From Pseudomonas sp. JAI120 (GTDB lineage: Bacteria; Pseudomonadota; Gammaproteobacteria; Pseudomonadales; Pseudomonadaceae): a stretch of DNA of 64,000 nt. Made by a program: the position numbers and the translations under genes. This document shows positions 37,816-47,433 of this stretch, piece by piece. The DNA lies in NCBI RefSeq assembly GCF_014207255.1, contig NZ_JACHCZ010000002.1, positions 930,001 to 994,000 on the forward strand, in the 5' to 3' direction. The notes beneath the pieces were generated by a model. That model searched no databases and was not told where the DNA came from. It saw nothing but the letters and a program-made list of their open reading frames with translations. Numbering within the stretch: position 1 is the stretch's first letter; the number at the start of each line of letters is the position of its first letter.

Positions 37816-38811
37816 TTGAAACTCAGTGATATCGCACGTCTGGCCGGTGTGTCCGTGACCACCGCCAGCTATGTCATCAATGGCAAAGCCGCACAGCAAC
37901 GCATCAGCAGCGCGACCGTCGACCGGGTGCGTGCGGTGGTCGAAGCCCATGGCTTTACGCCCAACCCCCAGGCCGCCGGGCTGCGCAGTCGGCATACCCG
38001 TACCCTGGGATTCATCCTCCCGGATCTGGAAAACCCCAGTTACGCACGCATCGCCAAACTGCTGGAGCAAGGTGCACGGGCACGCGGCTATCAGTTGCTG
38101 ATCGCCAGCTCAGACGATGAAGCCGACAGCGAGCGCCAACTGCTGCAACTGTTCCGCGCCCGCCGTTGCGACGCGCTGTTCGTCGCCAGTTGCCTGCCGG
38201 CCAGCGACGACAGTTACCGCGAGCTGCAAGCCAAGGGTCTGCCGGTGATTGCCATCGACCGGGTGATGGGGGCGGACCAGTTCTGCTCGGTGGTCAGCGA
38301 CGACCGCCAGGCCTGCCAGCAACTGACCAGCAGCTTGCTGCAACCGTTGCCCAAGCAGATCGTACTGATTGGCGCGCGGCCCGAGCTGAGCATCAGCCAG
38401 GAGCGTGCGGCTGGCTTCCGTGAAGCGCTTGACGGTTTCACCGGCGAGGTCATCGTCGAACACGGCGAAGCCTTCAGCCGCGATTGTGGCCGACAGCTGA
38501 TGGAGCAACTTCTGCATCAACTGGGGCACTTGCCTGACGCCTTGGTGACCACGTCCTACGTGCTGCTGCAAGGCGTGTTCGACGCACTGCATGACTTCCC
38601 GCTCAAGTCGCGCCCGCTGCGCCTGGGCACGTTTGGTGACACCCAGTTGCTGGACTTCCTGCCGCTGCCGGTCAACGCCATGGCCCAGCAACATCAGCTG
38701 ATTGCCGACACCGCCCTGCGCCTGGCCCTGGCCGCCATTGAAGAAGAACAGTACCAACCGGGCGTGCACGCCATCGGCCGGACCTTCAAGCAGCGTATCC
38801 ACGAGGCCTGA
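37816..38811 (+). CDS. fruR: LacI-family fructose regulator FruR/Cra
   Basis: This 331-aa repressor begins with a LacI-type helix-turn-helix (LSDIARLAGVSVTTASYVING) followed by the hinge helix and a periplasmic-binding-fold effector domain. Pseudomonas Cra represses fruBKA and responds to fructose-1-phosphate, the product of FruA. I chose TTG at 37816, which follows AAGGAAA at 7 nt and gives MKLSDIARLAGVS, the N-terminus I recall for P. putida Cra. A longer reading from GTG at 37750 would add 22 residues unlike the family. It is divergent from fruB, with the operator between. tatD follows 2 nt after its stop. Confidence 0.88.
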   Translation: MKLSDIARLAGVSVTTASYVINGKAAQQRISSATVDRVRAVVEAHGFTPNPQAAGLRSRHTRTLGFILPDLENPSYARIAKLLEQGARARGYQLLIASSDDEADSERQLLQLFRARRCDALFVASCLPASDDSYRELQAKGLPVIAIDRVMGADQFCSVVSDDRQACQQLTSSLLQPLPKQIVLIGARPELSISQERAAGFREALDGFTGEVIVEHGEAFSRDCGRQLMEQLLHQLGHLPDALVTTSYVLLQGVFDALHDFPLKSRPLRLGTFGDTQLLDFLPLPVNAMAQQHQLIADTALRLALAAIEEEQYQPGVHAIGRTFKQRIHEA

Positions 38812-38813
38812 GC

Positions 38814-39590
38814 GTGGAGCTGATCGACACCCACACCCACCTGGATTTCCCGGACTTCGACAGCGATCGCCGGGAAGTCCTCGCCCACAGCCGGGCGTTG
38901 GGCGTGCGGCGCATGGTGGTGTTGGGGGTGTATCAGCAGAACTGGCAGCGGCTGTGGGATCTGGTGCAGGCGGATGCAGGTTTGTTCGCGGCCTTTGGCC
39001 TGCATCCGGTGTACCTCGATGAGCACAAGCCCGCCGACCTGACGGAGTTGGGCGACTGGCTGACCCGCCTGCACGGCCATCGACAGCTCTGCGCGGTGGG
39101 TGAAATCGGCCTGGATTACTTTCTTGAACAGCTGGATCGCGAACGCCAGCAAAGCCTGTTCGAAGCCCAACTCAAACTGGCGGTAGACTTCCAACTGCCG
39201 GCGCTGCTCCACGTACGCCGCAGCCACGCAGCAGTGATTGCCACGCTCAAGCGCATCCGCCTGCCACGGGGCGGCATCATCCACGCGTTTGCCGGCAGCC
39301 GGGAAGAAGCCCACGAATACATCAAGCTGGGGTTCAAGCTTGGCCTGGGCGGCGCAGCCACATGGCCCCAGGCCCTGCGTATGCACAAGGTGCTGACACA
39401 CCTGCCGCTGAATGCGGTCGTACTGGAAACCGACGCCCCCGACATGGCCCCGGCCATGTACCCGGGCCAGCGCAATAGCCCGGAGCACCTGCCGGCGATC
39501 TGCACCGCCCTGGCCGAGCGCATGGGCACCAGCCCCCTAGCGCTGGCCGAGGCGAGCACACGCAATGCGTGCGAGCTGTTCAATTGGTAG
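38814..39590 (+). CDS. TatD-family metal-dependent deoxyribonuclease
   Basis: This 258-aa TIM-barrel hydrolase starts with the metal-binding DTHTHLD motif, followed by GLHPVY, the GEIGLDYF glutamate motif, HVRRSHAAV, HAFAGSREEA and LETDAPDM. All are landmarks of TatD/YcfH/YjjV nucleases, which act as Mg-dependent 3'-5' DNases or exonucleases. The start is GTG at 38814 with GAGG upstream, two bases after fruR, so it is read from the fruR transcript. Its last 54 nt overlap the end of a convergent gene on the minus strand. Confidence 0.9.
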   Translation: MELIDTHTHLDFPDFDSDRREVLAHSRALGVRRMVVLGVYQQNWQRLWDLVQADAGLFAAFGLHPVYLDEHKPADLTELGDWLTRLHGHRQLCAVGEIGLDYFLEQLDRERQQSLFEAQLKLAVDFQLPALLHVRRSHAAVIATLKRIRLPRGGIIHAFAGSREEAHEYIKLGFKLGLGGAATWPQALRMHKVLTHLPLNAVVLETDAPDMAPAMYPGQRNSPEHLPAICTALAERMGTSPLALAEASTRNACELFNW

Positions 39591-39968
39591 TACCGGGGTC
39601 ACCGCTTGCAGGTTCAAGGTCATGCGCTGCCGATGCCGGGCATAGCGCAACACCAGGAAATGCACCAGCAGCACCACCAACGACACATTGAGTTGCCCGA
39701 TCAGGCTGATCAGCCCCACCCACTCCATCACCAGCGCCACGATCAGCACCACGCAGGTCAGCACGGCCATGCTCGGGCGTACCAGCGCCCAATGGTCCAG
39801 CGCCTTGAAATGGCGCAACTGCCGGGGGCAGTTCAACGCCAGGATGCGCTGGCAATACGGGCAATCAAAGGGTTCTTCAATGGCGATGGCATTCAACTGC
39901 CAAGGCTTGAGTTCAAACGTGATGTCGCAATGGGCGCAGTGCCCCTTGATGCCGATTGCTGGGGTCAT
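39537..39968 (-). CDS. Zinc-ribbon membrane protein, unknown function
   Basis: I do not recognise a named family for this 143-aa protein. The N-terminus holds a zinc ribbon with two CxxC pairs (C11, C14, C36, C39). Two adjacent hydrophobic helices follow at about residues 60-80 and 85-105, then a basic C-terminal tail. That suggests a small inner-membrane protein with a cytoplasmic metal-binding head. The start at 39968 is set by GGGAGG nine to ten bases upstream; 15 extra upstream codons are unlikely. Its 3' end overlaps tatD, so the two messages are complementary over 54 nt. Confidence 0.65.
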   Translation of the reverse strand: MTPAIGIKGHCAHCDITFELKPWQLNAIAIEEPFDCPYCQRILALNCPRQLRHFKALDHWALVRPSMAVLTCVVLIVALVMEWVGLISLIGQLNVSLVVLLVHFLVLRYARHRQRMTLNLQAVTPVLPIEQLARIACARLGQR

Positions 39969-40094
39969 CGCCGTGCCTCCCTTGGACCTTGATTGAGTGA
40001 CACAAATTTTCACTCATTCACCCGCGCAAAAAAGGCACTCCGGGAAATCAGGACAGGCACTACACCAAACCAAGACCAATCCTACGACATCGCC

Positions 40095-42125
40095 TTACAC
40101 ACGAAAGGCCCCGATCAATTGCTTCAACTCGATCACCTGTATCGATAGCTGCCGGCTCGCCGCTTCAGTCTGATGCGCGCCTTGGGCGGCATGCTCGCCG
40201 GCGCGATTGATTTCGACGATGTTCCGGTCGATATCATGGGCAACGGCGGTCTGCTGCTCCACGGCAGCAGCGATCTGCTGATTCTGATCGACGATCATGC
40301 CCACGGCACCGAGGATATTTTCCAGGGCTTGCTGGACCTTATCCGACTGTTCCACGGTGCCGCTGGCCATTTCATGGCTGCTGCCCATGGCCTTCACGGC
40401 CGCTGCCACGCCGCTGTGCAGGCGGCCGATCATTTGTTCGATTTCTTCGGTGGAGTGCTGGGTACGCCGGGCCAGGGTTCGCACCTCGTCGGCCACCACG
40501 GCAAAGCCGCGTCCCTGCTCACCGGCCCGTGCGGCCTCGATGGCCGCATTGAGTGCCAGTAGGTTGGTTTGCTCGGCGATGCTTTTGATCACCTCCAGGA
40601 CGCTGCTGATGGACTGGCTGTCAGTGGCCAATTGGTTGATCACCCTTACCGACTGGTCGATCTCCGAGGCCAGCTGCGCAATGCTGCCCTGCTGGGATTG
40701 CACCAGGCCACGGCCGTTGACGGTTTCATCGTTGACGCTGTGGGCACTGCTGACCGCCGCCGCCGCACTGCGCGCCACCTCCTGGGCGGTGGAAGACATT
40801 TGGTTCATGGCCGTCGCCACCTGCTCAATCTGCATGCGCTGGCCAGAGACCGCCTGATTGCTCCGGGCCGAGACCGTTTCCACTTGACCGGCCTGTAATT
40901 CGACCTGGCTGACGGTATGCCCTACGCGCTCGATCAAGTCATGGATTTTCGCCACGGTACCGTTGAACACTTGGCCCAGATCACCCAACTCATCGCGGCT
41001 TTGGGCAACAAAGGTAACGGTCATGTCGCCGGCGGCCACCTTGTCCATCATCGCCCCCAGACGCCGCAACGTAGTGCGCGTAGACGCGTAGAACCCCGCA
41101 TACAGGTAGAAGATAAGCAAAAACACCGCCGTCAGCGCCGAGACCAGCATCACCATGTGCGTACGGTTCTGCGCCAGGCGCTGCTCCAGTTGCTGCCCGA
41201 GGAACATCAGGGTGGCGTCATCGAGCTGATAGGTGTGGTCCATCAATTGGCTGACGCTGTCATAGAAACCCTGCCAGGGGGCATCAAGGGTTTCGGCCAT
41301 CACCACCTGTTCTTCAAACAACTCACTGCCGTGCTTGAGGCTGGCGTTACTGGCCTTGGCCAGGCTGTCGAGCGCCGCGTGCGCGGCGTTGCTGGAGCCC
41401 AGGACGTCCTGCAATTTCAAGGCGTATTCGGCCTGGAGCTTTTCCAACTGTTGCAGCAGTTCGTCGAAGCGGGTACTGGAAGATGAGTTGAGAAAACCCT
41501 GGCCCAGGGAGTAGGCGCCCATCGCCCGACCTTCTCCCAAGGTCTGGGTGACCTGCGGGGTGACGCTGGTAATCAGTTCGCTGAGTTGGCGCAAGTCACT
41601 CTGGGGGTCGCGGCTCAAGCCGGACTGGCTGGCAATGATCTGGCTGAGCATCTGTGCCTTATTGAGCAACTTGCCGATCAACGCACTTTTGCTCTGCAGC
41701 GAGCTTTCCTGCTGCTGGGCCTGGAAGGCCGCGATCAGTTCGTCACGCTTACCTTCAAAGGCGGCGATTTGCTCAGGTTCGGCAGCCATCGGGTTGAGGC
41801 CTTGCAGACGGGCGAGCACGCTCTGCTCCAAGGCGCTGATCTTGCCCTCAAGGTCAGCGGCCTTGCCGGACTGACCGAGCGTTGCGTTGATCTGCACCTG
41901 GTTATTCAGGGTTTCCAGGTCACGGCGCAGGACCAGGCTGCTGCCGAGCAAATCCAGGCTTTGCAGCTCGACACGAGTGCCCTGGAATTCGCGCCAGGAA
42001 TCGCGCACCAGGTAATAGTTGGTCGCCAGCATCGGCAGCAGGAACAGCACGCTGATCAGGCTGAACTTCAGGCCGAAACTAAGACGGTTCATCAGCGCGA
42101 TGGCGGGATAGAGCAAGCTCTTCAC
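40095..42125 (-). CDS. Methyl-accepting chemotaxis protein
   Basis: This 676-aa chemoreceptor has a membrane helix near residues 20-40, a helical periplasmic sensor of about 280 residues and a second helix near 330-350. A HAMP domain follows, then a long coiled-coil signalling domain. The tip contains ESIAEQTNLLALNAAIEAARAG-like sequence (visible as IAEQTNLLALNAAIEAARAG), the CheW/CheA contact region. The sensor is rich in Gln and Leu, like helical-bundle ligand domains, and its ligand is unknown. No C-terminal CheR-binding pentapeptide is visible. The start is GTG at 42125, with GGGGAGG eight bases upstream. Confidence 0.92.
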   Translation of the reverse strand: MKSLLYPAIALMNRLSFGLKFSLISVLFLLPMLATNYYLVRDSWREFQGTRVELQSLDLLGSSLVLRRDLETLNNQVQINATLGQSGKAADLEGKISALEQSVLARLQGLNPMAAEPEQIAAFEGKRDELIAAFQAQQQESSLQSKSALIGKLLNKAQMLSQIIASQSGLSRDPQSDLRQLSELITSVTPQVTQTLGEGRAMGAYSLGQGFLNSSSSTRFDELLQQLEKLQAEYALKLQDVLGSSNAAHAALDSLAKASNASLKHGSELFEEQVVMAETLDAPWQGFYDSVSQLMDHTYQLDDATLMFLGQQLEQRLAQNRTHMVMLVSALTAVFLLIFYLYAGFYASTRTTLRRLGAMMDKVAAGDMTVTFVAQSRDELGDLGQVFNGTVAKIHDLIERVGHTVSQVELQAGQVETVSARSNQAVSGQRMQIEQVATAMNQMSSTAQEVARSAAAAVSSAHSVNDETVNGRGLVQSQQGSIAQLASEIDQSVRVINQLATDSQSISSVLEVIKSIAEQTNLLALNAAIEAARAGEQGRGFAVVADEVRTLARRTQHSTEEIEQMIGRLHSGVAAAVKAMGSSHEMASGTVEQSDKVQQALENILGAVGMIVDQNQQIAAAVEQQTAVAHDIDRNIVEINRAGEHAAQGAHQTEAASRQLSIQVIELKQLIGAFRV

Positions 42126-42256
42126 AGGTGACCTCCCCTTTCTTTTATTTTTATTGAGGCGCAGGGCGGCGGCAGAAAGCCACTATTTGGCGCTCTGTCT
42201 GTATAGCTCAATTTGAAAGGGAGTTTTGTAACGTAAAGTTAACGAACCAGGATTGC

Positions 42257-42302
42257 GGGGGGCTGCTGCGCAGCCCGGCGCGGGGCAAGCCCGCTTATCA
42301 CA
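42257..42302. repeat. REP-like element upstream of the chemoreceptor
   Basis: A 17-nt palindrome at 42260-42276 (GGGCTGCTGCGCAGCCC) is followed by GCGCGGGGCAAGCCCGC, a pattern often seen in Pseudomonas intergenic repeats. It lies between the chemoreceptor promoter and the ampE stop at 42307. Confidence 0.65.
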
Positions 42303-42306
42303 GGAA

Positions 42307-43143
42307 TCAGGGCAACACCGTCCAGATGGCGAAGCCGGCATACCACAGCACCGCCGCACGCAGCAGCAGTTCCCACAGGCGATCCAGGCTGTTGATGCCG
42401 TCGGCACCCACGGCCGGAGGGGGGATTTCAGCGGCGACCAGACCGACTTTTTCCACCAGTTGCGCCGCGCTGATGTCCCAGCTCAGCAACTCGTGAAGCA
42501 TGACACGGCTGACCGCGACGAAATTGCCCACCAGCGCAAAACTGGCCGCCAGCAAGCGCACCGGCAACCAGTCAAACGCGTGACGCAGCTGCCCGGCGCG
42601 CTCAGCCACCAGAGGGTTGTGGCTATGCTCACTGGCGAGCGCCAGCAGTCGATAGGCCAGCGCGGCGACCGGCCCTAACAGGAAGTACCAGAAAATCACG
42701 GCGAAGAAGCTCTGGTAGACCTGCCACAACAGATAGCCCTGGACGCGCTCCAGCAGTTGCTCGCCGCTGTCGGCGCCCAGCTTCAGGTCGCGCTCGGCCA
42801 CATGTTCGGCCGCCTGCAGGTCACCACGGCGCCAGGCATCACGAAATGGCCCCAGCCCAGCCAATAGATCGCCACGGCCCAGGCTGTAGATCACCACCAG
42901 CAAGTGCACCGGCAGCGCCAACAAACCATAGGCCACCGGTTCCAGCACCAGCAACAACAACGCCAGCAACGCCACCGGCAGCAACACCAGCAGGACCAGA
43001 ATCAGCCAAGGCTGCTTGCCCGTGCGCGGGCTCGACTCCAACTTGGCCAATTCGCGCAACCAGCCGCCGTCACGCTGCAACCGCTGGCGCATGGCCGAGA
43101 ACTTCTCGATCCACACTGCCAACACCAACACCAGAAAACTCAT
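42307..43143 (-). CDS. ampE: AmpE-like inner-membrane protein
   Basis: This 278-aa membrane protein has about four hydrophobic helices (near 1-15, 50-85, 150-180 and 260-278). It matches AmpE by context: its ATG overlaps the ampD stop (ATGA at 43140-43143). AmpE is related to the CobD/cobalamin-biosynthesis membrane fold and is described as an accessory sensory factor in beta-lactamase regulation, though its biochemical role is unclear. GGAGG upstream supports the start at 43143. Confidence 0.85.
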   Translation of the reverse strand: MSFLVLVLAVWIEKFSAMRQRLQRDGGWLRELAKLESSPRTGKQPWLILVLLVLLPVALLALLLLVLEPVAYGLLALPVHLLVVIYSLGRGDLLAGLGPFRDAWRRGDLQAAEHVAERDLKLGADSGEQLLERVQGYLLWQVYQSFFAVIFWYFLLGPVAALAYRLLALASEHSHNPLVAERAGQLRHAFDWLPVRLLAASFALVGNFVAVSRVMLHELLSWDISAAQLVEKVGLVAAEIPPPAVGADGINSLDRLWELLLRAAVLWYAGFAIWTVLP

Positions 43144-43703
43144 CGTGCGTGTCCTCCATCCTGCAGGGCGCTGCGAAAGCGCGCCCAATCAAAAGCGGGG
43201 CCGGGATCGGTCTTGCGCCCCGGAGCAATATCGCTATGGCCGCAAATACGCTGCGGCGTAATACCTGGGTAGGCTGCCAGCAACTGACGGGTCAGGTCGA
43301 TCAGCGATACATACTGAGGGTTGGTGAACGGCAAATCATCCGTGCCCTCAAGCTCTATCCCCAAGGAAAAGTCATTGCACGTCTCACGCCCTTCGAAGCA
43401 CGAGACCCCGGCATGCCAGGCCCGGTCGATACAGGACACAAACTGCGTCACCGTGCCATCGCGCTCAATCAGAAAATGCGCAGACACCCGTAGGTCGGCA
43501 ATCCCTTCAAAGTAGGGATGTTCCGTGACATCCAGGCGATTCTGGAAAAATTCCTGCACTTTGCCGGTGGCGAACTGCGCGGGTGGCAGGCTGATGTTAT
43601 GCACCACCAACAGCGAGATTTCGCCTGTCGGGCGCTCGTTGAAGTTGGGTGAGGGGCAATGGCGAATGCCCTGGCACCAGCCGCTGGCGGGGTCCAACTG
43701 CAT
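43140..43703 (-). CDS. ampD: N-acetylmuramyl-L-alanine amidase AmpD (anhydro form)
   Basis: This 187-aa cytoplasmic zinc amidase cuts 1,6-anhydro-muropeptides during cell-wall recycling, which keeps AmpR-controlled beta-lactamase low. The zinc ligands are H35, H157 and D167, and E120 is placed near the active site. There is no signal peptide, as expected for AmpD rather than the periplasmic AmpDh paralogues. The start at 43703 (MQLDPASGWC) matches the family. The upstream frame is open for another 76 codons but runs into the DUF1631 gene. The stop overlaps the ampE start. Confidence 0.93.
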   Translation of the reverse strand: MQLDPASGWCQGIRHCPSPNFNERPTGEISLLVVHNISLPPAQFATGKVQEFFQNRLDVTEHPYFEGIADLRVSAHFLIERDGTVTQFVSCIDRAWHAGVSCFEGRETCNDFSLGIELEGTDDLPFTNPQYVSLIDLTRQLLAAYPGITPQRICGHSDIAPGRKTDPGPAFDWARFRSALQDGGHAR

Positions 43704-43764
43704 ACAGGATCCTTGAACGTGACTAAGTGTGACCAGTATGCCGCGTTCGACCCCGTGGTTGCGA

Positions 43765-45915
43765 TCACTTGCCGCGATTGAGTTGACGCAACTGCCCCAC
43801 CACCGCCGCCAGCGCCCGCTCGAACAGCGGCTCATCGTCCAGGTTATGCAGCGCGCCACGTTTGAACGCCATCGCCAGTTGGCCCGCGCTCTTCTCCAGG
43901 ACCTTGAGCCCGGTACGGCCGACGAAAACATAGGTGCTGGCCGGCGCCATGATCGCCGTCAGCTTGCACCGCAGGGTGCCTGCCTGGCCCTGCTGGAACA
44001 CGAACCAGTCGCCGATTCGCAATTGGTGCACCTTGGCCAGGTCCGGATCATCGTCCGGCAGGCCCTCGACTGGATCGAGCGGCAGTGCGCTGAACACAAA
44101 GGGCTCACGCACTTCGAGCCATCCATCGCTCCCCTCGGGCGGCCGGACATGCAGGGTCTGCAAGCGCACAAAAAAATCGCGGGTGCTGAAGGGGTCGAAT
44201 GCAGCGCTGGTCAAGCCGTCGCGCAGTGCCTTGAGCAACCCCGGCAACTGCTCCAGCAAGTGCACCCCGGCTTCAGTGTCTGCCGGCAGGCTGACACTCC
44301 AGATCAGCTCATCCATGGTGCGCAGCCCTGCCTGCCATTGCACCGACTGCTCGCCGTGCTTGAGGCTGGCCAGCAACAGCACCTGGCTCCAGGCCTGTTG
44401 CAGGAACTGCACCACCGCCTGCGGCAAAACCTTGCCCAGCATCCGTCGATTGAGTACCTCAGCCACCCGCGCACGCGCCGCTTCAGTGCGCACGCGCCCT
44501 TCTTCAGCATTGCGGGTGTGTTGTTCAAGCAATTCGCTACGACGACGCTCATCGGCGGTGAACGCTGTGAATTCAGTCAGCAATTGGGAAAAAATCGCCG
44601 GATCTTCAACAAACTCATTGAGTAAACGCTGAACCACCTGCTCTATGCGCAGGTACAGGCTGTCGCGCTGGAAGTCATCGACGGGGCTCCAGCCCATGGC
44701 AGTGGTCGCGATTTCATTCAATAGGCGCCGAGCCGGGTGGCCGGGGCGACTGAAAAAGCTCTTGTCCAGCACCGCCACTTTCAGCATCGGGATCTGCAGG
44801 CGGCCAATCAAGGCCTTGAAGGCGTCCGGCACCGCGCGGTCATTAAGGATGAATTCGAACAGCAGGGCGATCAGGTTGATCACATCTTCATCCGCATCCT
44901 CCACCACCCGCGACTTGCCACTCTTGACGCTGACACGGGTGAGCAACTGCTCGAGCTGGTTACACAGGTCAAAATCATCTTCGGCGTCCGGCTCCGGGAC
45001 GTACTGCTGCAAATGGGATAACAGGCGCAGCAGATCGCGGGTGGCGATGGGCTGGGGTTCGGCACTGGCTTCAAGGGTAGGCGACACGCTACCGCGCACG
45101 ACGGTCAACAATGCCTGCAAGGCGGTGAAGGCTTGCTGGCCATTTTCGTCGACGGGTTGGTCGGCGCTCGGCAATACCTCCTCGCGATGATGATCGCGGG
45201 TGGCACGACCGCCAGGGCGACGGGATGGCACGGCCTTGAGTTCCGGCAACACGCCGGTCGCGACCAGCAGTTGATTGGCTTCACCGTACAGTTGGTCAGC
45301 ATCACTGAGGACGTACTTTTCAAACAGCTTGAGCATGATCAGCTTGACGCGGATCTCCACGCCCAGACTGCGCCCGGCACGCAGGAAAAACTCGCACAGC
45401 AGCGCCGGGCCCAGGGGGTTCTCACGGTCGTCCAGGCGATTACCGAGCAATACACTCAAGCGTGCAGTGAGTTGCGACAGCGCCAGGCCGTCGCGGTGAC
45501 GCACCCGGCCTAGCATGGCCTCAAGCGCGACGGCTTTTTCCAGGTCGTCCCTGGACGTGCCTGAGGCCGCGTCATAGGACACCACCGGCACCAACTGAAG
45601 CTCACCATGCCCCGCCTGCCCCAGGTTTCCAAAGGCTTCGAACAGCCGCTCCATGAACACGCGCTCGAAATTCTTGCGCTTGAGGCGCAGGTCGCGCATG
45701 GCTTCAAAGAAAATATGGTGGTCCACGTTGCTGCGAGCCTTGTCGGCCATTTCGAACAAGGTGTCGTCGGCGTTATCGAACAGTTCCTGCAAACCCTGCT
45801 GCAACTGCTGCGCCGCCTTGTCGCGAACCTGCAGCAACACCACCGGCAGGCGCGCGAGCGGCGATGGCGTGGCTTGTGCCTTGTTGATCGGCACCACCTT
45901 TCCGTCATTGTGCAT
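43765..45915 (-). CDS. DUF1631 family protein
   Basis: This 716-aa cytoplasmic protein belongs to DUF1631, a family found widely in Pseudomonas and sometimes labelled thymidine phosphorylase-like without proof. It is mostly helical, with long charged segments (AMRDLRLKRKNFERVFMERL) and no signal peptide or membrane helices. A C-terminal beta-rich part from about residue 600 (VHQLRIGDWFVFQQG, YVFVGRTGLKVL) has the look of a PilZ-like domain, so cyclic-di-GMP binding is possible, but the RxxxR and DxSxxG motifs are not evident. AGGAGG precedes the ATG. It is upstream of ampDE on the same strand and divergent from nadC. Confidence 0.8.
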   Translation of the reverse strand: MHNDGKVVPINKAQATPSPLARLPVVLLQVRDKAAQQLQQGLQELFDNADDTLFEMADKARSNVDHHIFFEAMRDLRLKRKNFERVFMERLFEAFGNLGQAGHGELQLVPVVSYDAASGTSRDDLEKAVALEAMLGRVRHRDGLALSQLTARLSVLLGNRLDDRENPLGPALLCEFFLRAGRSLGVEIRVKLIMLKLFEKYVLSDADQLYGEANQLLVATGVLPELKAVPSRRPGGRATRDHHREEVLPSADQPVDENGQQAFTALQALLTVVRGSVSPTLEASAEPQPIATRDLLRLLSHLQQYVPEPDAEDDFDLCNQLEQLLTRVSVKSGKSRVVEDADEDVINLIALLFEFILNDRAVPDAFKALIGRLQIPMLKVAVLDKSFFSRPGHPARRLLNEIATTAMGWSPVDDFQRDSLYLRIEQVVQRLLNEFVEDPAIFSQLLTEFTAFTADERRRSELLEQHTRNAEEGRVRTEAARARVAEVLNRRMLGKVLPQAVVQFLQQAWSQVLLLASLKHGEQSVQWQAGLRTMDELIWSVSLPADTEAGVHLLEQLPGLLKALRDGLTSAAFDPFSTRDFFVRLQTLHVRPPEGSDGWLEVREPFVFSALPLDPVEGLPDDDPDLAKVHQLRIGDWFVFQQGQAGTLRCKLTAIMAPASTYVFVGRTGLKVLEKSAGQLAMAFKRGALHNLDDEPLFERALAAVVGQLRQLNRGK

Positions 45916-46031
45916 CCTGGCCTCCTGAAACGGCGGTAAAGCGTTGGGGAAAGATCGTGTACAGGCCCAATAAGCGCTGTGGATAACCGGTTACCACCAG
46001 GGCGTCAAAGCTATGACGCCAATTGCAAGGC

Positions 46032-46046
46032 GCAAGATTATCTTGC
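46032..46046. promoter_or_regulatory. 15-nt palindrome in the DUF1631-nadC intergenic region
   Basis: GCAAGAT and ATCTTGC flank one T. It lies in the 245-bp divergent promoter region and could be an operator; I do not recognise the regulator. Confidence 0.35.
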
Positions 46047-46160
46047 AAATGAGTGCGGTTGCGCCAGCAAACTCTGACATTGCGCTGTAAATGAGTGGTG
46101 AGCCTGGGTTCAAACGCACGCTGCCCCTATAATCGGGACACTTTGTTTGTGGAGCCTGTT

Positions 46161-47009
46161 ATGCCAAACCTCCGTCTTGCCGACCTCACCGCCGAAATCG
46201 AAGCCAACGTGCGCCGCGCGCTCCTGGAAGACATCGGCAGCGGCGACATCACCGCACAGTTGATCCCGGCCGAACGGCTGGCCACGGCCACCATCATTAC
46301 CCGCGACGACGCCGTCATCGCCGGCACAGCATGGGTGGACGCGGTATTCCGCCAACTGGACCCGCGGGTTGCCGTGCACTGGCAGGTGGCCGACGGCGAG
46401 CGCGTCAGCCCCAACCAAGTCCTGTTCCGTCTGGAAGGTCCGGCGCGTTCGCTGCTCAGTGGCGAACGCTCTGCCCTGAACTTCCTGCAATTGCTCTCCG
46501 GGGTCGCCACACGTGCTCGGTTCCTGGCGGATTTTGTCGCCAGCACCCAGGTGAAGCTGCTGGACACCCGAAAAACCCTGCCCGGACTGCGCCTGGCGCA
46601 GAAATACGCGGTGACCTGCGGTGGCTGCCACAACCACCGCATCGGTTTGTATGACGCGTTCCTGATCAAGGAAAACCATATCGCGGCCTGTGGCGGGATT
46701 GCCCAAGCCATCAGCGCCGCCCACAAGATCGCACCCGGCAAGCCGGTGGAAATCGAAGTGGAGAGCCTGGACGAACTGCGCGAAGCGCTGGCGGCGGGCG
46801 CCGACATCATCATGCTCGATGAATTGAGCCTGGAAGATATGCGTGAAGCCGTGCGCCTGAACGGCGGCAAGGCCAAGCTGGAAGCCAGCGGCGGGATCAA
46901 TGAAACCACCCTGCTGCCTATCGCCGAGACGGGGGTGGACTACATCTCCATTGGTGCGATGACCAAGGATGTGAAAGCAGTGGATTTGTCGATGCGTCTC
47001 AGTATTTGA
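46161..47009 (+). CDS. nadC: Nicotinate-nucleotide pyrophosphorylase (carboxylating)
   Basis: This 282-aa enzyme turns quinolinate and PRPP into nicotinate mononucleotide in de novo NAD synthesis. The start of the catalytic barrel is marked by [18 protein letters not shown], then [29 protein letters not shown] and ASGGI, all standard family blocks with the quinolinate-binding arginines and lysines. GGAG precedes the ATG at 46161. Its position next to ampDE and the DUF1631 gene is as in other Pseudomonas. Confidence 0.95.
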   Translation: MPNLRLADLTAEIEANVRRALLEDIGSGDITAQLIPAERLATATIITRDDAVIAGTAWVDAVFRQLDPRVAVHWQVADGERVSPNQVLFRLEGPARSLLSGERSALNFLQLLSGVATRARFLADFVASTQVKLLDTRKTLPGLRLAQKYAVTCGGCHNHRIGLYDAFLIKENHIAACGGIAQAISAAHKIAPGKPVEIEVESLDELREALAAGADIIMLDELSLEDMREAVRLNGGKAKLEASGGINETTLLPIAETGVDYISIGAMTKDVKAVDLSMRLSI

Positions 47010-47020
47010 GCACCTTAACG

Positions 47021-47118
47021 GTAGGAGCGAGCTTGCTCGCGAAAAACCTGAGAATGCCGCAGGGAACCAGGCAGCCCGCGTCATCGTTAGCGATTTTCGC
47101 GAGCAAGCTCGCTCCTAC
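47021..47118. repeat. REPIN, GTAGGAGCGAGC family
   Basis: Outer arms at 47021-47045 and 47094-47118 (25 bp each, starting GTAGGAGCGAGCTTGCTCGC) are exact reverse complements, spaced by about 48 bp. This is a different REP family from the GTGGGAGGGGGC copies in the window. It lies between nadC and the convergent DUF6388 gene. Confidence 0.85.
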
Positions 47119-47127
47119 AAGCTGCTT

Positions 47128-47433
47128 TTAAACGACCAAATCGTTCATCTCGCAATACTCTTCCCATTCGACACCCAGCACCTCGGCCGCCTCTTTGTGC
47201 AAGGCCAGCCGTGCCGCTTCGAATTCTTCCGGTGTCGAGGTGTACTTGAGGGTCAGTTCCCAAGGCTGGAAGCCCTGGCTCTCGGCTTCGTCCTCGAAGG
47301 CCCACTGGATCTGGTCGCGCTGATCATCGGCGCTCAGGTCCTTGATCTCTTCTTTAAGCTGCGGCGATTCCTCAAGGTATTTTTCGAGGGCTGCTTGATG
47401 CCGAACTTCCTGGGTCATTTCAGTCGTGGTCAT
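47128..47433 (-). CDS. Small acidic protein, DUF6388 type
   Basis: This 101-aa protein is acidic and helical, with a Trp/Glu-rich core (DQIQWAFEDEAESQGFQPWE) and an ending VEWEEYCEMNDLVV. It has no signal peptide, membrane segment or cysteine cluster. I believe it belongs to the DUF6388 family, which has no known function; the assignment is from memory of the pattern. AGAGAA lies before the ATG. It stands alone, convergent with nadC across a REPIN. Confidence 0.6.
   Translation of the reverse strand: MTTTEMTQEVRHQAALEKYLEESPQLKEEIKDLSADDQRDQIQWAFEDEAESQGFQPWELTLKYTSTPEEFEAARLALHKEAAEVLGVEWEEYCEMNDLVV

Noticed and set aside
43704..43931. N-terminal extension of AmpD by 76 residues
   Set aside because: It overlaps the DUF1631 coding region on the same strand, is Arg/Trp-rich and lacks a start context; AmpD proteins begin at MQLD-like sequence.
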